Of a DNA stretch of 64,000 nucleotides, positions 8,475-16,977 are shown piece after piece. Origin of the DNA: Agrobacterium tumefaciens (GTDB taxonomy: Bacteria > Pseudomonadota > Alphaproteobacteria > Rhizobiales > Rhizobiaceae); the NCBI RefSeq assembly GCF_017726655.1, contig NZ_CP072309.1, forward strand, positions 985,501 through 1,049,500. The letters are read 5' to 3'. The notes under the pieces are model-generated. The model made no database searches. It had not been told where the DNA came from and saw only the letters and a program-made list of their open reading frames with translations. Numbering within the stretch: the stretch's first letter is position 1; every line of letters begins with the position of its first letter. The translations under genes were made by a program, and so were the position numbers.

Positions 8475-8834
8475 CCACGAGAGCCCGTCCGGCTACTCCC
8501 CGAGCGTGGCAATCTGCGCCGAGAAAGTGGTTCATCAGGTTGTTGCAGTAGGTGAAGGCGTGTGCTCTTGAACAGATATGAACCGGCGGTCCTGCTGTCC
8601 GAAAACCAGTGCGCTGAAACCGCTCAACGGAGACTTTCGGTTTGCCGTACGGGGAACCGCAATATTGGCGGAATGAGATTGTCCGGTCCAACCGAAAAAT
8701 GTCCAACAGCGGCCATTGTTGGCCGCCAGCACAACCACTTGCCGCCCCAAAAAGAGGCACCTCATTCAGGCTCGCGAAAGCTCGGCGTCTACGAAGTTAA
8801 AATCGCCCCCAACTCTTCTTCAGCGATGCTGTGA
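8475..8834. other. No convincing gene
   Basis: About 360 bp after the MerR gene. Short frames on both strands have no recognisable domain and no good ribosome binding site. I see no clear transposase remnant or terminator. Confidence 0.5.
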
Positions 8835-9194
8835 CTAATTTGTCCGGAAGCAATCGCGGTAAAAGGCAGGTGTAATTCCGAGTTGTTTTCGAAATACTCG
8901 GTGCAGAGCATGCAGGCTGCCAAATCCGGATTGCTCGGCAATGCGAGCCAGGGGCCAATCTGATGTCTCAAGCAACATCTTTGCTCGCTCGATCCGAGCG
9001 GTCTCAACAAAGTGAGCTGGCGTCGTGCCTGTGGAGCGCGAAAAAGTCCGCTCGCTCATTCCTGCTTTATTGGCAAGAGCAGGACCGGACAAATCTCCCG
9101 TGGGATTTTCGACAATTTCGGTGATCAGGTTTCGCAACCGGGGCGTCGCTTTGACCTGCATCGCCAGTCCTGGACTGAACTGGGCCTGCCCAGC
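8835..9194 (-). pseudogene. AraC/GlxA-type regulator, C-terminal remnant
   Basis: The reverse strand encodes the C-terminal AraC double-HTH domain of a GlxA-type regulator (LANKAGMSERTFSR ... STGTTPAHFVETARIERAKML ... IAEQSGFGSLHALHRVFRKQ ... GITPAFYRDCF). The N-terminal DJ-1/PfpI-like domain is missing. Homology begins near the GQAQF motif that closes that domain, and the frame further upstream is only antisense to the LigD gene. Between TFSR and STGTTP about four or five residues normally present in the first HTH helix pair are absent. The truncation plus the internal deletion indicate a dead gene. Confidence 0.7.
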
Positions 9195-9346
9195 ATTAGC
9201 GGTCTTGAAGATTCGAAGCGGAATCAAGCTCGTACGGGAAAAAGAATTTTGTAGGCCGTCGGATGATGGTGCGCGCGCTCGGTGAATAGCGGGGATGAAT
9301 GCACGGCGTGGCAATGTTTTTAAGAGTTTTGTGCTGAACTCTCCCA

Positions 9347-10399
9347 ATGACGAAGCCCCCGAGATCAAAACCGCTCCTTCGTGATACCGAAGCTCCGATC
9401 CGCTCGAAGCCGCGTCGGAAGCGCAATCCGGCGCAGCCGCAGCTTCTGTTCGATCCAATGCCTGACCGCGTCGAGCCGGCGCTTGCGCAATTGAAGGCCC
9501 ATCCGCCACGAGGTGACCAGTGGAGCTGGGAGCTGAAGTGGGATGGCTATCGATTGGCGGTGCATATCGAGCCGACAGGCGTCCGTGTCCTCACCCGTGG
9601 CGGCCATGACTGGACACATCGCTTTCCTGATATCGCAGAGGCGGCCCGGGCCCTCGGGCCAGCCACCATGATCATCGATGGCGAGGCAGTGGTGCTTGAC
9701 GAGCAAGGGCGGCCGGACTTCGGGCTCCTGCAGAAATCGTTAGGTGCTTCCGGCCGGGCCGCTGGCCGTCGAGCGTCTGATGCCATCCTCTACGCCTTCG
9801 ATCTTATCTACCTCGACGGTCACGATTTACGCAGCGTCGAGTACCGTTCGCGCCGCCATCTTCTTGAGGACACCCTAAACGGCAAAGATGGCGCCATCCG
9901 CCTGTCGGAAACCATCGATGCCGACGCAAACGTCATCCTCGAACATGTGTGCGGCCTTGGCCTCGAAGGCATCGTCGGCAAGCATCTCGATCAGCCCTAT
10001 CGTTCCGGCCGCACAGGCGACTGGGTGAAGGTCAAATGCGTTGAAAGCGAAGCCTTCATGGTCGTAGGCTATGAGCCATCCACCGCATCGCCGGGCGGTT
10101 TCGCATCGCTGGCGCTTGCTGCCTATCGTGGCGACCAACTCGTCCATGTCGGGAACGTCGGGACGGGCTTCAAGGAAGCCGAGATGATCAGGCTGCGCAA
10201 GATACTCGACAAACTCCGCTGGAAACGAAAGCAGCCGCCTGTCGCCTTTGCTGAAAAATCAGATATCGTCTGGGTCGCGCCGACCTTGATCGCCGAGATC
10301 GAGTTCAGGGCGTGGACCGGCGACGATAAACTGCGGCATGCTTCCTATAAGGGCCTGCGGGAACGGCAGGATAACGCCGACGTTTACCACCTCGACTAG
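9347..10399 (+). CDS. ligD: ATP-dependent DNA ligase, LigD ligase-domain type
   Basis: A 350-residue stand-alone version of the ligase module of LigD, which seals double-strand breaks in bacterial non-homologous end joining. The nucleotidyltransferase motif KWDGYR (about residues 64-69) holds the adenylated lysine, [12 protein letters not shown] is motif III-like, [12 protein letters not shown] is motif IV and DWVKVKC is motif V. An OB-fold domain follows to the C-terminus. No polymerase or phosphoesterase domain is attached, and no ku gene is present in the window. It is followed by a SRAP gene on the same strand. A decayed copy of the LigD C-terminus lies at 40.2 kb. Confidence 0.9.
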   Translation: MTKPPRSKPLLRDTEAPIRSKPRRKRNPAQPQLLFDPMPDRVEPALAQLKAHPPRGDQWSWELKWDGYRLAVHIEPTGVRVLTRGGHDWTHRFPDIAEAARALGPATMIIDGEAVVLDEQGRPDFGLLQKSLGASGRAAGRRASDAILYAFDLIYLDGHDLRSVEYRSRRHLLEDTLNGKDGAIRLSETIDADANVILEHVCGLGLEGIVGKHLDQPYRSGRTGDWVKVKCVESEAFMVVGYEPSTASPGGFASLALAAYRGDQLVHVGNVGTGFKEAEMIRLRKILDKLRWKRKQPPVAFAEKSDIVWVAPTLIAEIEFRAWTGDDKLRHASYKGLRERQDNADVYHLD

Positions 10400-10458
10400 A
10401 GACGCAGGCGGAACTCATCCGTCAAACTGCATTGGGTCGCAACGGAGGAATTGCTGCC

Positions 10459-11232
10459 ATGTGCAATCTTTATCGCATGGAAGACAAGGACTGGGTCTCG
10501 AAATGGGCCCAAGACGCCGAGAGCCTTATCAACCTGATGCCGGCCTATCAGATGAACCCCGACCAGATGGGCCCAATCGTCCGTAACGCGGCAGACGGAA
10601 AGACGCAGCTCGTGCATGCACGCTGGGGCCTGCCCTCGCCGATCTTCGTACAGAAGAAGGCCGCCGAAGCTCGGGCGGAGAAACTGAAGGCCAAAGGCAA
10701 GGCCGTCGACATGGACGAACTCATCCGCATGGAGCCCGACCGTGGTGTGACGAATGTGCGCAAGCTCAACCTGCCTCACTGGACGCGCTGGTTCGGCGTC
10801 GATCACAGGTGCATCGTGCCCGTCACCAGCTTTGCCGAACCGGACCAGGCGAGCAAACAGGCAGGTGGCAATGTGCCTAACGCCTGGTTCGCTCGCGACG
10901 AGGAAAAGTCGCTGATGTTCTTCGCTGGTATCCACGTGCCGCAATGGAAGAGCGTCCGGAAGGTAAAGGATGGAATGACCACGGATGATCTCTATGGTTT
11001 CCTGACCACGGATCCCAATGATCTCGTTAAGCCGATCCACGAAAAGGCCATGCCTGTCCTGCTGCTGACGAAGGAAGAAACCGATATCTGGATGCGGGCG
11101 CCCTGGGACGAGGCAAAGCACCTTGCTCGCCCGCTTCCGGACGATGCGCTGATCATTTTGTCGCGTGAGCCCTATGGATCGTCAATCGTATCGAAATCTG
11201 GCGAGCTTGTTGAGCAGGGTAGACTGTTTTAA
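10459..11232 (+). CDS. SRAP domain protein (YedK/HMCES family)
   Basis: A 257-residue SOS-response-associated-peptidase family protein. The family crosslinks to abasic sites in single-stranded DNA through its catalytic Cys2, exposed after methionine removal. ATG 10459 gives the N-terminus MCNLYRM with Cys at position 2 and follows GGAGGA; an upstream in-frame start would bury that cysteine. Other features are VPVTSFAEP, which carries the active-site Glu, and HEKAMPVLL with the conserved His. It lies 59 bp after the LigD-type ligase, consistent with a shared DNA-repair role. Confidence 0.92.
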   Translation: MCNLYRMEDKDWVSKWAQDAESLINLMPAYQMNPDQMGPIVRNAADGKTQLVHARWGLPSPIFVQKKAAEARAEKLKAKGKAVDMDELIRMEPDRGVTNVRKLNLPHWTRWFGVDHRCIVPVTSFAEPDQASKQAGGNVPNAWFARDEEKSLMFFAGIHVPQWKSVRKVKDGMTTDDLYGFLTTDPNDLVKPIHEKAMPVLLLTKEETDIWMRAPWDEAKHLARPLPDDALIILSREPYGSSIVSKSGELVEQGRLF

Positions 11233-11259
11233 CCCGCCTGCCTGCCCAATGGGGATCGA

Positions 11260-12060
11260 TTACCTCGTCTTCCGCTTCTTCGCCCGTTCGTCCTGCAGCT
11301 CTATCCAGACGGGTGCATGGTCGCTGGTGTGGTCCCATCCGCGCACATGCCGGTCGACCTCTGCCTTAGAGAGCATTGCCGCAGCTTCGGAACTCAGGAG
11401 GACGTGGTCTATCCGCAACCCCGCATCTCGTGCGTAGGCATTGCGGAAATAGTCCCAGAACGTGTAGATGCGTTCGTTCGGGTGAAGATGCCGTAGCGCA
11501 TCTGTCCAACCTTGATTGACCAGCTCCCTATAGGCTTCCCGGACTTCCACCCGGAACAACGCGTCGTTGGTCCAGCGCTCCGGCTTGTAGACGTCCACCT
11601 CTGTCGGCATGACGTTGTAGTCGCCTGCGAGCACGACCGGAACTTCTAGTTCGAGCAGTTCCGCCGCATAGTCGTGCAGCCTCTTGAACCAACGGAGTTT
11701 GTAATCGAATTTCGGCCCGGGGTAAGGATTGCCGTTAGGGAGGTAGAGCCCGCCGATTATGATGCCGTTGACGATTGCCTCGATATAGCGGCTGTGTTCG
11801 TCTTCCGGCTCACCGGGCAGACCTTTTCTCGTGAGGTGAGGCTCCTGACCCTTGGCAAGGATCGCGACGCCGTTCCAGGATTTCTGGCCCTGCCAGACGG
11901 CACCGTAGCCGGCGGCTTCGATCGCTTTGATCGGGAACTTATTCTGGGGCGCCTTCAGTTCCTGCAGGCAAACGACGTCCGGATCGGCTTCATCCAACCA
12001 CCTGAGCAGGACTTCAAGCCGGCCGTTGACGCCGTTGACGTTATAGGTCGCGAGCTTCAC
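11260..12060 (-). CDS. xth: Exodeoxyribonuclease III
   Basis: A 266-residue Mg-dependent endonuclease/exonuclease of the exonuclease III type, acting at abasic sites and 3' ends in base-excision repair. Visible motifs are NVNGV near the N-terminus, CLQELKAPQ with the metal-binding Glu, WNGVAIL, LAGDYNVMPTEVD with Asp and Asn, RIDHVLLS and the C-terminal DHAPVWIEL with the catalytic Asp-His. The start is GTG 12060, three bases after the stop of the DUF3606 gene, so the two form an operon. It converges on the SRAP gene. Confidence 0.93.
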   Translation of the reverse strand: MKLATYNVNGVNGRLEVLLRWLDEADPDVVCLQELKAPQNKFPIKAIEAAGYGAVWQGQKSWNGVAILAKGQEPHLTRKGLPGEPEDEHSRYIEAIVNGIIIGGLYLPNGNPYPGPKFDYKLRWFKRLHDYAAELLELEVPVVLAGDYNVMPTEVDVYKPERWTNDALFRVEVREAYRELVNQGWTDALRHLHPNERIYTFWDYFRNAYARDAGLRIDHVLLSSEAAAMLSKAEVDRHVRGWDHTSDHAPVWIELQDERAKKRKTR

Positions 12061-12063
12061 CGA

Positions 12064-12240
12064 TCAGTGCCGACCGATTTCCGCTTCCACCTTTTTGCGA
12101 GAATTACCGGCGCTCTTCACGGCCTTCTTGACCGTGTCCTTCGAGACGCCTTCTTTCTTCGCCTCGTAGCGGACTTCATGATCCTGTCCGGCTGCGACCT
12201 TGGCCCGATCCTGAGCTCTGCCTCGCGATGTGGTTGCCAT
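12064..12240 (-). CDS. DUF3606 domain protein
   Basis: A 58-residue basic protein (MATTSRGRAQDRAKVAAGQ...) matching DUF3606, a small family common in rhizobia and sphingomonads. The middle part EVRYEAKKEGVSKDTVKKAV is the family core and looks like a helix-turn-helix. ATG 12240 follows AAGGAG at good spacing, whereas the longer in-frame start does not. It precedes the exonuclease III gene by 3 bp. No biochemical function is known to me. Confidence 0.8.
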   Translation of the reverse strand: MATTSRGRAQDRAKVAAGQDHEVRYEAKKEGVSKDTVKKAVKSAGNSRKKVEAEIGRH

Positions 12241-12417
12241 CGTCGTTCTCCTTATGGTTTCGGTCACCGGAAAACGGACACTGATTCAAGAAGTTCCATT
12301 CTGTTCGTTACGCGTGATCCTCAGACTAGCGCGGCCGGGAGCCGCTGGGCACCTGCTGGCGCAGCAACCGCATCAGGTCTCTCTTAGATGAGCATGCTTC
12401 ATTTTTGACAGCGCGGG

Positions 12418-12822
12418 TCAATCCCCCACCCTTCCTGGAAGACCGGTCAGATCCTGAGCCCATCCCAAAGCCGAGGAGCACCAGATCTGGGAGCGGGGCC
12501 TAAGCTCCTGGCGCTGATTAATCGTTCCCAATCTGATCCCGACCTCTTCGGCGTCTTCATCCTCTCCAGTCGTATAGATGGGCGATCCGCAATCAGCACA
12601 GAAGAACTGCAAGCGCCGGCGACCGTTATCGGCAGTCTTGACATAAAGCTTGGGCTCGCCGGTCGTAATCTGAAACTGGCTGCGTTGCGTGCTGACGGTC
12701 ACCCTGTAGGCGGTTCCCGTCAATCTCTGGCAGTCGGTGCAGTGGCAAATGGCCACGTCTTGTGGATCGATCTCGGCTTCATAGGTGATCTTTTTGCATT
12801 GGCATGCGCCATCGATGTGCAT
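12418..12822 (-). CDS. GFA family protein (glutathione-dependent formaldehyde-activating type)
   Basis: A 134-residue GFA/CENP-V-like zinc protein. The motifs CQCKKITYEA, ICHCTDCQRLTG and FFCADCGSPIY give the expected cysteine ligands for two zinc sites. The family is named for glutathione-dependent formaldehyde activation, but most members have unproven activity. ATG 12822 is chosen because GGAGGG lies 5 nt upstream; the longer frame starts in sequence without family resemblance. Confidence 0.87.
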   Translation of the reverse strand: MHIDGACQCKKITYEAEIDPQDVAICHCTDCQRLTGTAYRVTVSTQRSQFQITTGEPKLYVKTADNGRRRLQFFCADCGSPIYTTGEDEDAEEVGIRLGTINQRQELRPRSQIWCSSALGWAQDLTGLPGRVGD

Positions 12823-12878
12823 GTCATCCCTCCATCCGTATTGCTGTTTCCATGAGAATGCCCCTCGCAAGTGGACCG

Positions 12879-13778
12879 CTACATCTGCCGGTCCTGAAAC
12901 CCCTCGACACCTTGATTTTTACGTCTGCGCCTGTCGCGGGATTTTGCCTGCCTTCTTGCCTCCCGCAACTCGATCAATGTGGGCTGCCACCATCCGCGGT
13001 CTTTTTCGTATTCGGACGGCTCGTGGCGTGCCGGCCAAGTTTGAACCAATTCCTCCAGCGTCGGTAGACGCCATCCTGCCCACACATGCTCAGCGCTGAC
13101 GTCAGGATGGTGCTCGGACACCTCATTCTGATCGACGAGCTCACCGGTGATTTCGGTGATGACCACGATCCCGTAAGCGGTTGTGCCAATCGGGCAGCCA
13201 AGACGCGGTAGATCATGGCTCGGGACTGGAAGTCTCTTCCTCCTTCGCTCCGACGTTCGGCGTTTCGCCTTGGCTTCTTCCTCGGTGCCTCTCCTCGCTT
13301 CGGCCCTTTTGCGTCGCTCCGAGGGTTCGGCCCACCTGGCAGCATCCTCGATGGCTTCCCACCGCTGCTGCAGCTCGTCATAGGAAGAATAAGGAACCTC
13401 CCAGACCTTGTCGTCTCCGTTCCAGCGGGCGAACGGAATCTGCCGGAGTTCGTCGACGACGGTGCGGGAATATGGCGTGCGGACGCGCAAACCGCGGTCG
13501 TGGACCTCCAGGTAAGGGCTGAGGATCGGCTCGAACTCGAAGGCGTCACGTCCTTTCGCCTCCTCGAACGGAGTTTTGCGGTCGGCTTCCGACGCCAGCC
13601 ACCGGTCGATGCGGCGCCGCGCCGTGCTGCCAGGAACCGTCCAGGCCTGCAGGCGGTCGCTCCACCGCGCCTTCGGGAAAGTCTCGCGAAACCGCGCCAC
13701 AGTCATGCGGTCGAAGGGAAACGAGACCGTTTCCGAAGCCGGGCTATCCTCGTGATCTTCATCATGTTCGTCGTCCAT
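12879..13778 (-). CDS. Protein with two HARP-like repeats
   Basis: A 299-residue hydrophilic protein. Two N-terminal segments resemble each other and the HARP domain known from SMARCAL1: residues about 19-62 (FDRMTVARFRETFPKARWSD ... AWTVP) and about 88-142 (YSRTVVDELRQIPFARWNGD ... VWEVP). The ARW...W.VP core recurs in both. A strongly basic region (RRGTEEEAKAKRRTSERRRK) follows, then an uncharacterised C-terminal domain. HARP domains bind and anneal DNA in SMARCAL1. There is no helicase domain here. It stands by the repair genes LigD, SRAP and exonuclease III. Function unknown. Confidence 0.65.
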   Translation of the reverse strand: MDDEHDEDHEDSPASETVSFPFDRMTVARFRETFPKARWSDRLQAWTVPGSTARRRIDRWLASEADRKTPFEEAKGRDAFEFEPILSPYLEVHDRGLRVRTPYSRTVVDELRQIPFARWNGDDKVWEVPYSSYDELQQRWEAIEDAARWAEPSERRKRAEARRGTEEEAKAKRRTSERRRKRLPVPSHDLPRLGCPIGTTAYGIVVITEITGELVDQNEVSEHHPDVSAEHVWAGWRLPTLEELVQTWPARHEPSEYEKDRGWWQPTLIELREARRQAKSRDRRRRKNQGVEGFQDRQM

Positions 13779-13945
13779 GGCAAGAAACGATCTTGGGTCG
13801 ACCGAAGTTGCGCCTTAGCCAGCGCGCCGGGCAGGACTTGAAGTGAATTCGTCAAATGAGGCTAACCAGCCGCTCCGTGCGCGCTTCCCTCCCTTCTGCA
13901 ATCTGTTCCAGCCTAGAGCGGGACAACACCAACCAGGCAAGAACA

Positions 13946-14242
13946 CTATTCGGCCACCACGCCGCACGCGAGCGCCGGCCCATTGAATTCGATCGAAGCC
14001 TGGCCATCGACATCGTTGGTGTAACGGGCGATGGTTTTGTTTGGATAAAAATACGCTAACCGGAACTGGTAAGGAGTTCCGTTTCGATTGTCCGGAACGT
14101 CCGGGGCTATCATCGGCTGCGCATTGTCGAGGATGCCTGCAACAAGGTCCCAATCCATTGCCTCGGCAGATTGAACGTCGAGAGGCACAATTCGAGACAA
14201 CGCCTGTGTCTTGCTCTGCATACATTTTTTTCGCACGGACAT
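13946..14242 (-). CDS. Hypothetical protein, 98 residues
   Basis: A small protein beginning MSVRKKCMQSKTQ at ATG 14242, seven bases after a strong AGGAGG. The C-terminal half (FRLAYFYPNKTIARYTND ... FNGPALACGVVAE) is beta-rich. I see no signal peptide, membrane segment or known domain. The gene starts 10 bp after the stop of the lipoprotein gene, so the two are probably cotranscribed. The longer frame upstream is antisense noise inside the lipoprotein gene. Confidence 0.65.
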   Translation of the reverse strand: MSVRKKCMQSKTQALSRIVPLDVQSAEAMDWDLVAGILDNAQPMIAPDVPDNRNGTPYQFRLAYFYPNKTIARYTNDVDGQASIEFNGPALACGVVAE

Positions 14243-14252
14243 TCCCAGCCTC

Positions 14253-15062
14253 CTATTGACGGTTGCGTGTGTTGATCCGCTCGATGCCAAACGCTTCGTT
14301 GAGCGCCGGCGACGGGATGCGCTCCTTCTTCGTCCCCAGCACGGTCGGCCCCATGGTGATCTGCAATTCATCAGTGCGCGTGCGTGTCGCACTTAGTATG
14401 CTCGGATTCGGATTGACGGTCACATCGGTGAACGTCCATGTCGGGGTTGCGGACATGCCGCCTGTCACCTGGAAGGAGACTTTATGTGTGATCGTTTCGA
14501 AGGGGCCACCCTCGAGGTTCTCGGACAGCGTCCTGAAACCATCCCATGCCTGAAGGGAAGCCTGGAGGCTGCTCGCAATCCCGAGATTGCCCGCGATCGG
14601 TTCGACATCGTCGTTCAACTTCGAGCAATCGATCTTTTTGCCTGCCTCATCGATACGATCCCGGGAGGTCAGAAGCTCCTTGAACGGCAGATAGTAGGTC
14701 ATCGTCATTTCGCGAGTGCCGTTGGCCTCGGTCTGAACGCCGACTGTGGTCTTTAGGATTCCGGGGCCATTCAGCCATGAGACATTAGGGTTAAAGTTGC
14801 CCTTGTCATAGGCTCTGATCGTCAGCGCGATCTTTGCAGCCCAGTCGTATAGCTGCTTCCTGTTGGGGTCTTCAGGAGCATATTCCGTCGCCACTGCGTG
14901 GCGAAGCTCACACCGGACATGCTGAGCGATCGAGCGAACGAAAAGTGCAAAATCTTCATCGCTTTTGTGACTGTAGTCCATAACGGGCAGGGCCGTCCCG
15001 CACGCGCTCAGCGCAGTCGACAAGACCAGCATCCCCACTGCTCGAAATGAACTTCTACTCAT
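14253..15062 (-). CDS. Putative lipoprotein
   Basis: A 269-residue protein with a lipoprotein signal: hydrophobic stretch AVGMLVLSTA and lipobox LSAC at about residues 17-20. It should therefore be lipidated and anchored in a membrane. The mature part contains a repeated TMTYYLPF / VSFQVTGG / WTFTDVTVNPNP pattern suggesting beta-sandwich structure. No catalytic motif is visible. ATG 15062 is chosen because it gives a normal signal peptide and follows GGGGGAA. A 98-residue gene follows after 10 bp and may encode a partner. Confidence 0.7.
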   Translation of the reverse strand: MSRSSFRAVGMLVLSTALSACGTALPVMDYSHKSDEDFALFVRSIAQHVRCELRHAVATEYAPEDPNRKQLYDWAAKIALTIRAYDKGNFNPNVSWLNGPGILKTTVGVQTEANGTREMTMTYYLPFKELLTSRDRIDEAGKKIDCSKLNDDVEPIAGNLGIASSLQASLQAWDGFRTLSENLEGGPFETITHKVSFQVTGGMSATPTWTFTDVTVNPNPSILSATRTRTDELQITMGPTVLGTKKERIPSPALNEAFGIERINTRNRQ

Positions 15063-15350
15063 TTGAATTCCCCCGCCCGCGTTAACCATATTATCTCAGC
15101 GGAAAGTTGCAAGTCGTACTGAAAATTTACCATCGGACGAGTAGCGTCGGAGGAGGGTCGCTGGATGACTGCGCACCCGGCGCCGGAATTGGAGGACGTT
15201 GAAACGGGCAAGAAAGAAACCCGGAGCGATGCTTTACCCAGGAATAGGGATGATCGCGCCATCGGTTCAACTCTGGACGCCGAAACCACTATGGATCGAG
15301 CGGCTAAAGCGGCATTGGTCAAAGCGGAAATCGGCAAGAAAGAAGGACAA

Positions 15351-15941
15351 ATGGACACGACTAACACAACGAAAGCTTCCCGGATCCGAGCTTTGGCCGC
15401 CGAGGGCTTGGTAACCGCCGATATCGCGCGGCAGCTTGGTATCCGCTACCAGCACGCCTATAAGGTGTTAAAACGCTCAAGCATCGGCCCCGCAGACGCT
15501 CCTCCGCTCCCGATCCAGAAGCCTCCAAGGCCGGAGAAGCCGCCGCTACCGGTTTCAGTTCTCACGGAGGGCGGCTTCCATCACGCTGGCCGGTGGTCCC
15601 TCTCTCCTGCCGAGAACCTGATCACTGATCTTCCATTGCCGAAAGAAGTAGGTGTCTACGCGTTCGTGAAAGATGGTTTCGCCACCTACGTCGGGGTAGC
15701 GACCATGGGCATCGCCAAGCGGCTCTACTTTTACGGCCGCCCAGGCATCTCACAACGAACCAGTCAGCGGCTCAACGCAACTATCAAGGAAGAACTGCGA
15801 CAGTCCGCCACGATTGAGATTTACGTCGCCTTCCCTTCCGACCTCGAGTGGAATGGGCTGCCTGTGCATGGCAGTGCCGGACTCGAACTGGGCCTGATTA
15901 AGACATTCGCGCTACCTTGGAATATGCGAAGCGCGGGATAG
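15351..15941 (+). CDS. GIY-YIG nuclease family protein with N-terminal HTH
   Basis: A 196-residue protein. Residues about 5-40 form an HTH (IRALAAEGLVTADIARQLGI then YQHAYKVLKRS), a proline-rich linker follows, and then a GIY-YIG-like domain (VGVYAFVKDGFATYVGVA, with IAKRLYFY in place of the usual ..RL.... helix and a late Glu). GIY-YIG domains cut DNA; some copies are degenerate and the catalytic set cannot be confirmed here. ATG 15351 follows AGAAGGACAA and lies just ahead of the HTH. An in-frame ATG at 15165 would add 62 low-complexity residues. Confidence 0.65.
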   Translation: MDTTNTTKASRIRALAAEGLVTADIARQLGIRYQHAYKVLKRSSIGPADAPPLPIQKPPRPEKPPLPVSVLTEGGFHHAGRWSLSPAENLITDLPLPKEVGVYAFVKDGFATYVGVATMGIAKRLYFYGRPGISQRTSQRLNATIKEELRQSATIEIYVAFPSDLEWNGLPVHGSAGLELGLIKTFALPWNMRSAG

Positions 15942-16021
15942 CAGGTCTTGCGCAGAACGTAATCATAGTTCCATCTGCCGCTTCCGCGGTCTCTAGCACG
16001 ACGACGCCTCCGAGCCGGCGA

Positions 16022-16819
16022 CTACCGGGCGTTATGGTCCTTCGGCCTCAGACTATGTGTCATACCCGAAATGATCGAGGTCCAGCAATCGATCCCGTCA
16101 CAGTAGAGACTCACCTGCGACATGGAGGCTCTGAGCTCGCGTGCTGCAGGACGGGATGAGAGAAACTCAGCCACGAATGCCTGAATTGATGCTGCCTTCG
16201 CCGTTGGCGGTAGGAACGCAAGGAGGAAGCTGAAGCTTCTGAGATGAACCGCCCTGACGATCTTCATTCCCGCGGGTGTTTTATACCCGACGAACCCGAC
16301 TCGATTGATGGCAGGCCTTATGGTTGTTGGCATTGCACCTTGGGCTTCGTCGTCGGGGAGCTCGCTTGGATAGGTCATCTCCAGGAAAAGTTTCACACTC
16401 CGCCCGATCGAGTGGTTATTTCCCATGATGTAAGGCAGCAGGGGCCGAAACAATGCCGCATCTGAACTGCTCATACGCGCTGAGTTGTACGACATTTTGA
16501 GCAGCCATCGCTTTAACAAATGGTAGTCGTACGCCAGATTTACCTCCTCGCCGCGCTCCCGGATTAAGTAAAATTCGCGGTCAAAAGCCTGGCAGATGTA
16601 ATCATCGAGCTTAGACAGTTCACCGTTGTTGCAAGTCGCACAAACGTCCCGGATGGTGGGCTCGTTGGACAATGCTTTGCCCAAACGCGCTATCCAGAAT
16701 TTTTGTTCGCCCCCATCAAGAAGAGCGGCTACCCTTCTATGCAGACTCGCCGGCCAAAGGTGTTCCTTGGTTCGCTTTGCGTCTGTCGGTCCGCAAAATG
16801 CACATTGCCATTCGGCCAC
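16022..16819 (-). CDS. HNH endonuclease-like protein
   Basis: A 265-residue protein starting at GTG 16819. The N-terminus has a zinc-HNH layout: CAFC at residues 6-9, EHLWPASL with the catalytic-type His near residue 20, and VCATCNNGELSKLDDY with the second Cys pair and Asn near residues 59-74. The remainder (about 190 residues) is uncharacterised. Such solitary HNH proteins are frequent near defence genes. It converges on the GIY-YIG gene and is divergent from a PD-(D/E)XK protein gene. The target is unknown. Confidence 0.72.
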   Translation of the reverse strand: MAEWQCAFCGPTDAKRTKEHLWPASLHRRVAALLDGGEQKFWIARLGKALSNEPTIRDVCATCNNGELSKLDDYICQAFDREFYLIRERGEEVNLAYDYHLLKRWLLKMSYNSARMSSSDAALFRPLLPYIMGNNHSIGRSVKLFLEMTYPSELPDDEAQGAMPTTIRPAINRVGFVGYKTPAGMKIVRAVHLRSFSFLLAFLPPTAKAASIQAFVAEFLSSRPAARELRASMSQVSLYCDGIDCWTSIISGMTHSLRPKDHNAR

Positions 16820-16977
16820 TTTTACCCCCGATTTTTGTATTGTCCCCGACGTTGTCTGTCTGGCCGGCGCGTTGCATTAACCGCTAGAAATATGCTCATC
16901 TTATTCCCTAGTTGCATAGTGTCTCCTGCTCTCACCAATGAGCGAGTTGCATTGCATCGTTTCGCACAGGCCAAAAG

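Noticed and set aside
8562..8834. 90-codon forward frame before the AraC remnant
   Set aside because: Composition and sequence look random and there is no clear start signal.
15165..15350. N-terminal extension of the GIY-YIG protein
   Set aside because: The extension is low-complexity, and a much better ribosome binding site lies directly before ATG 15351.
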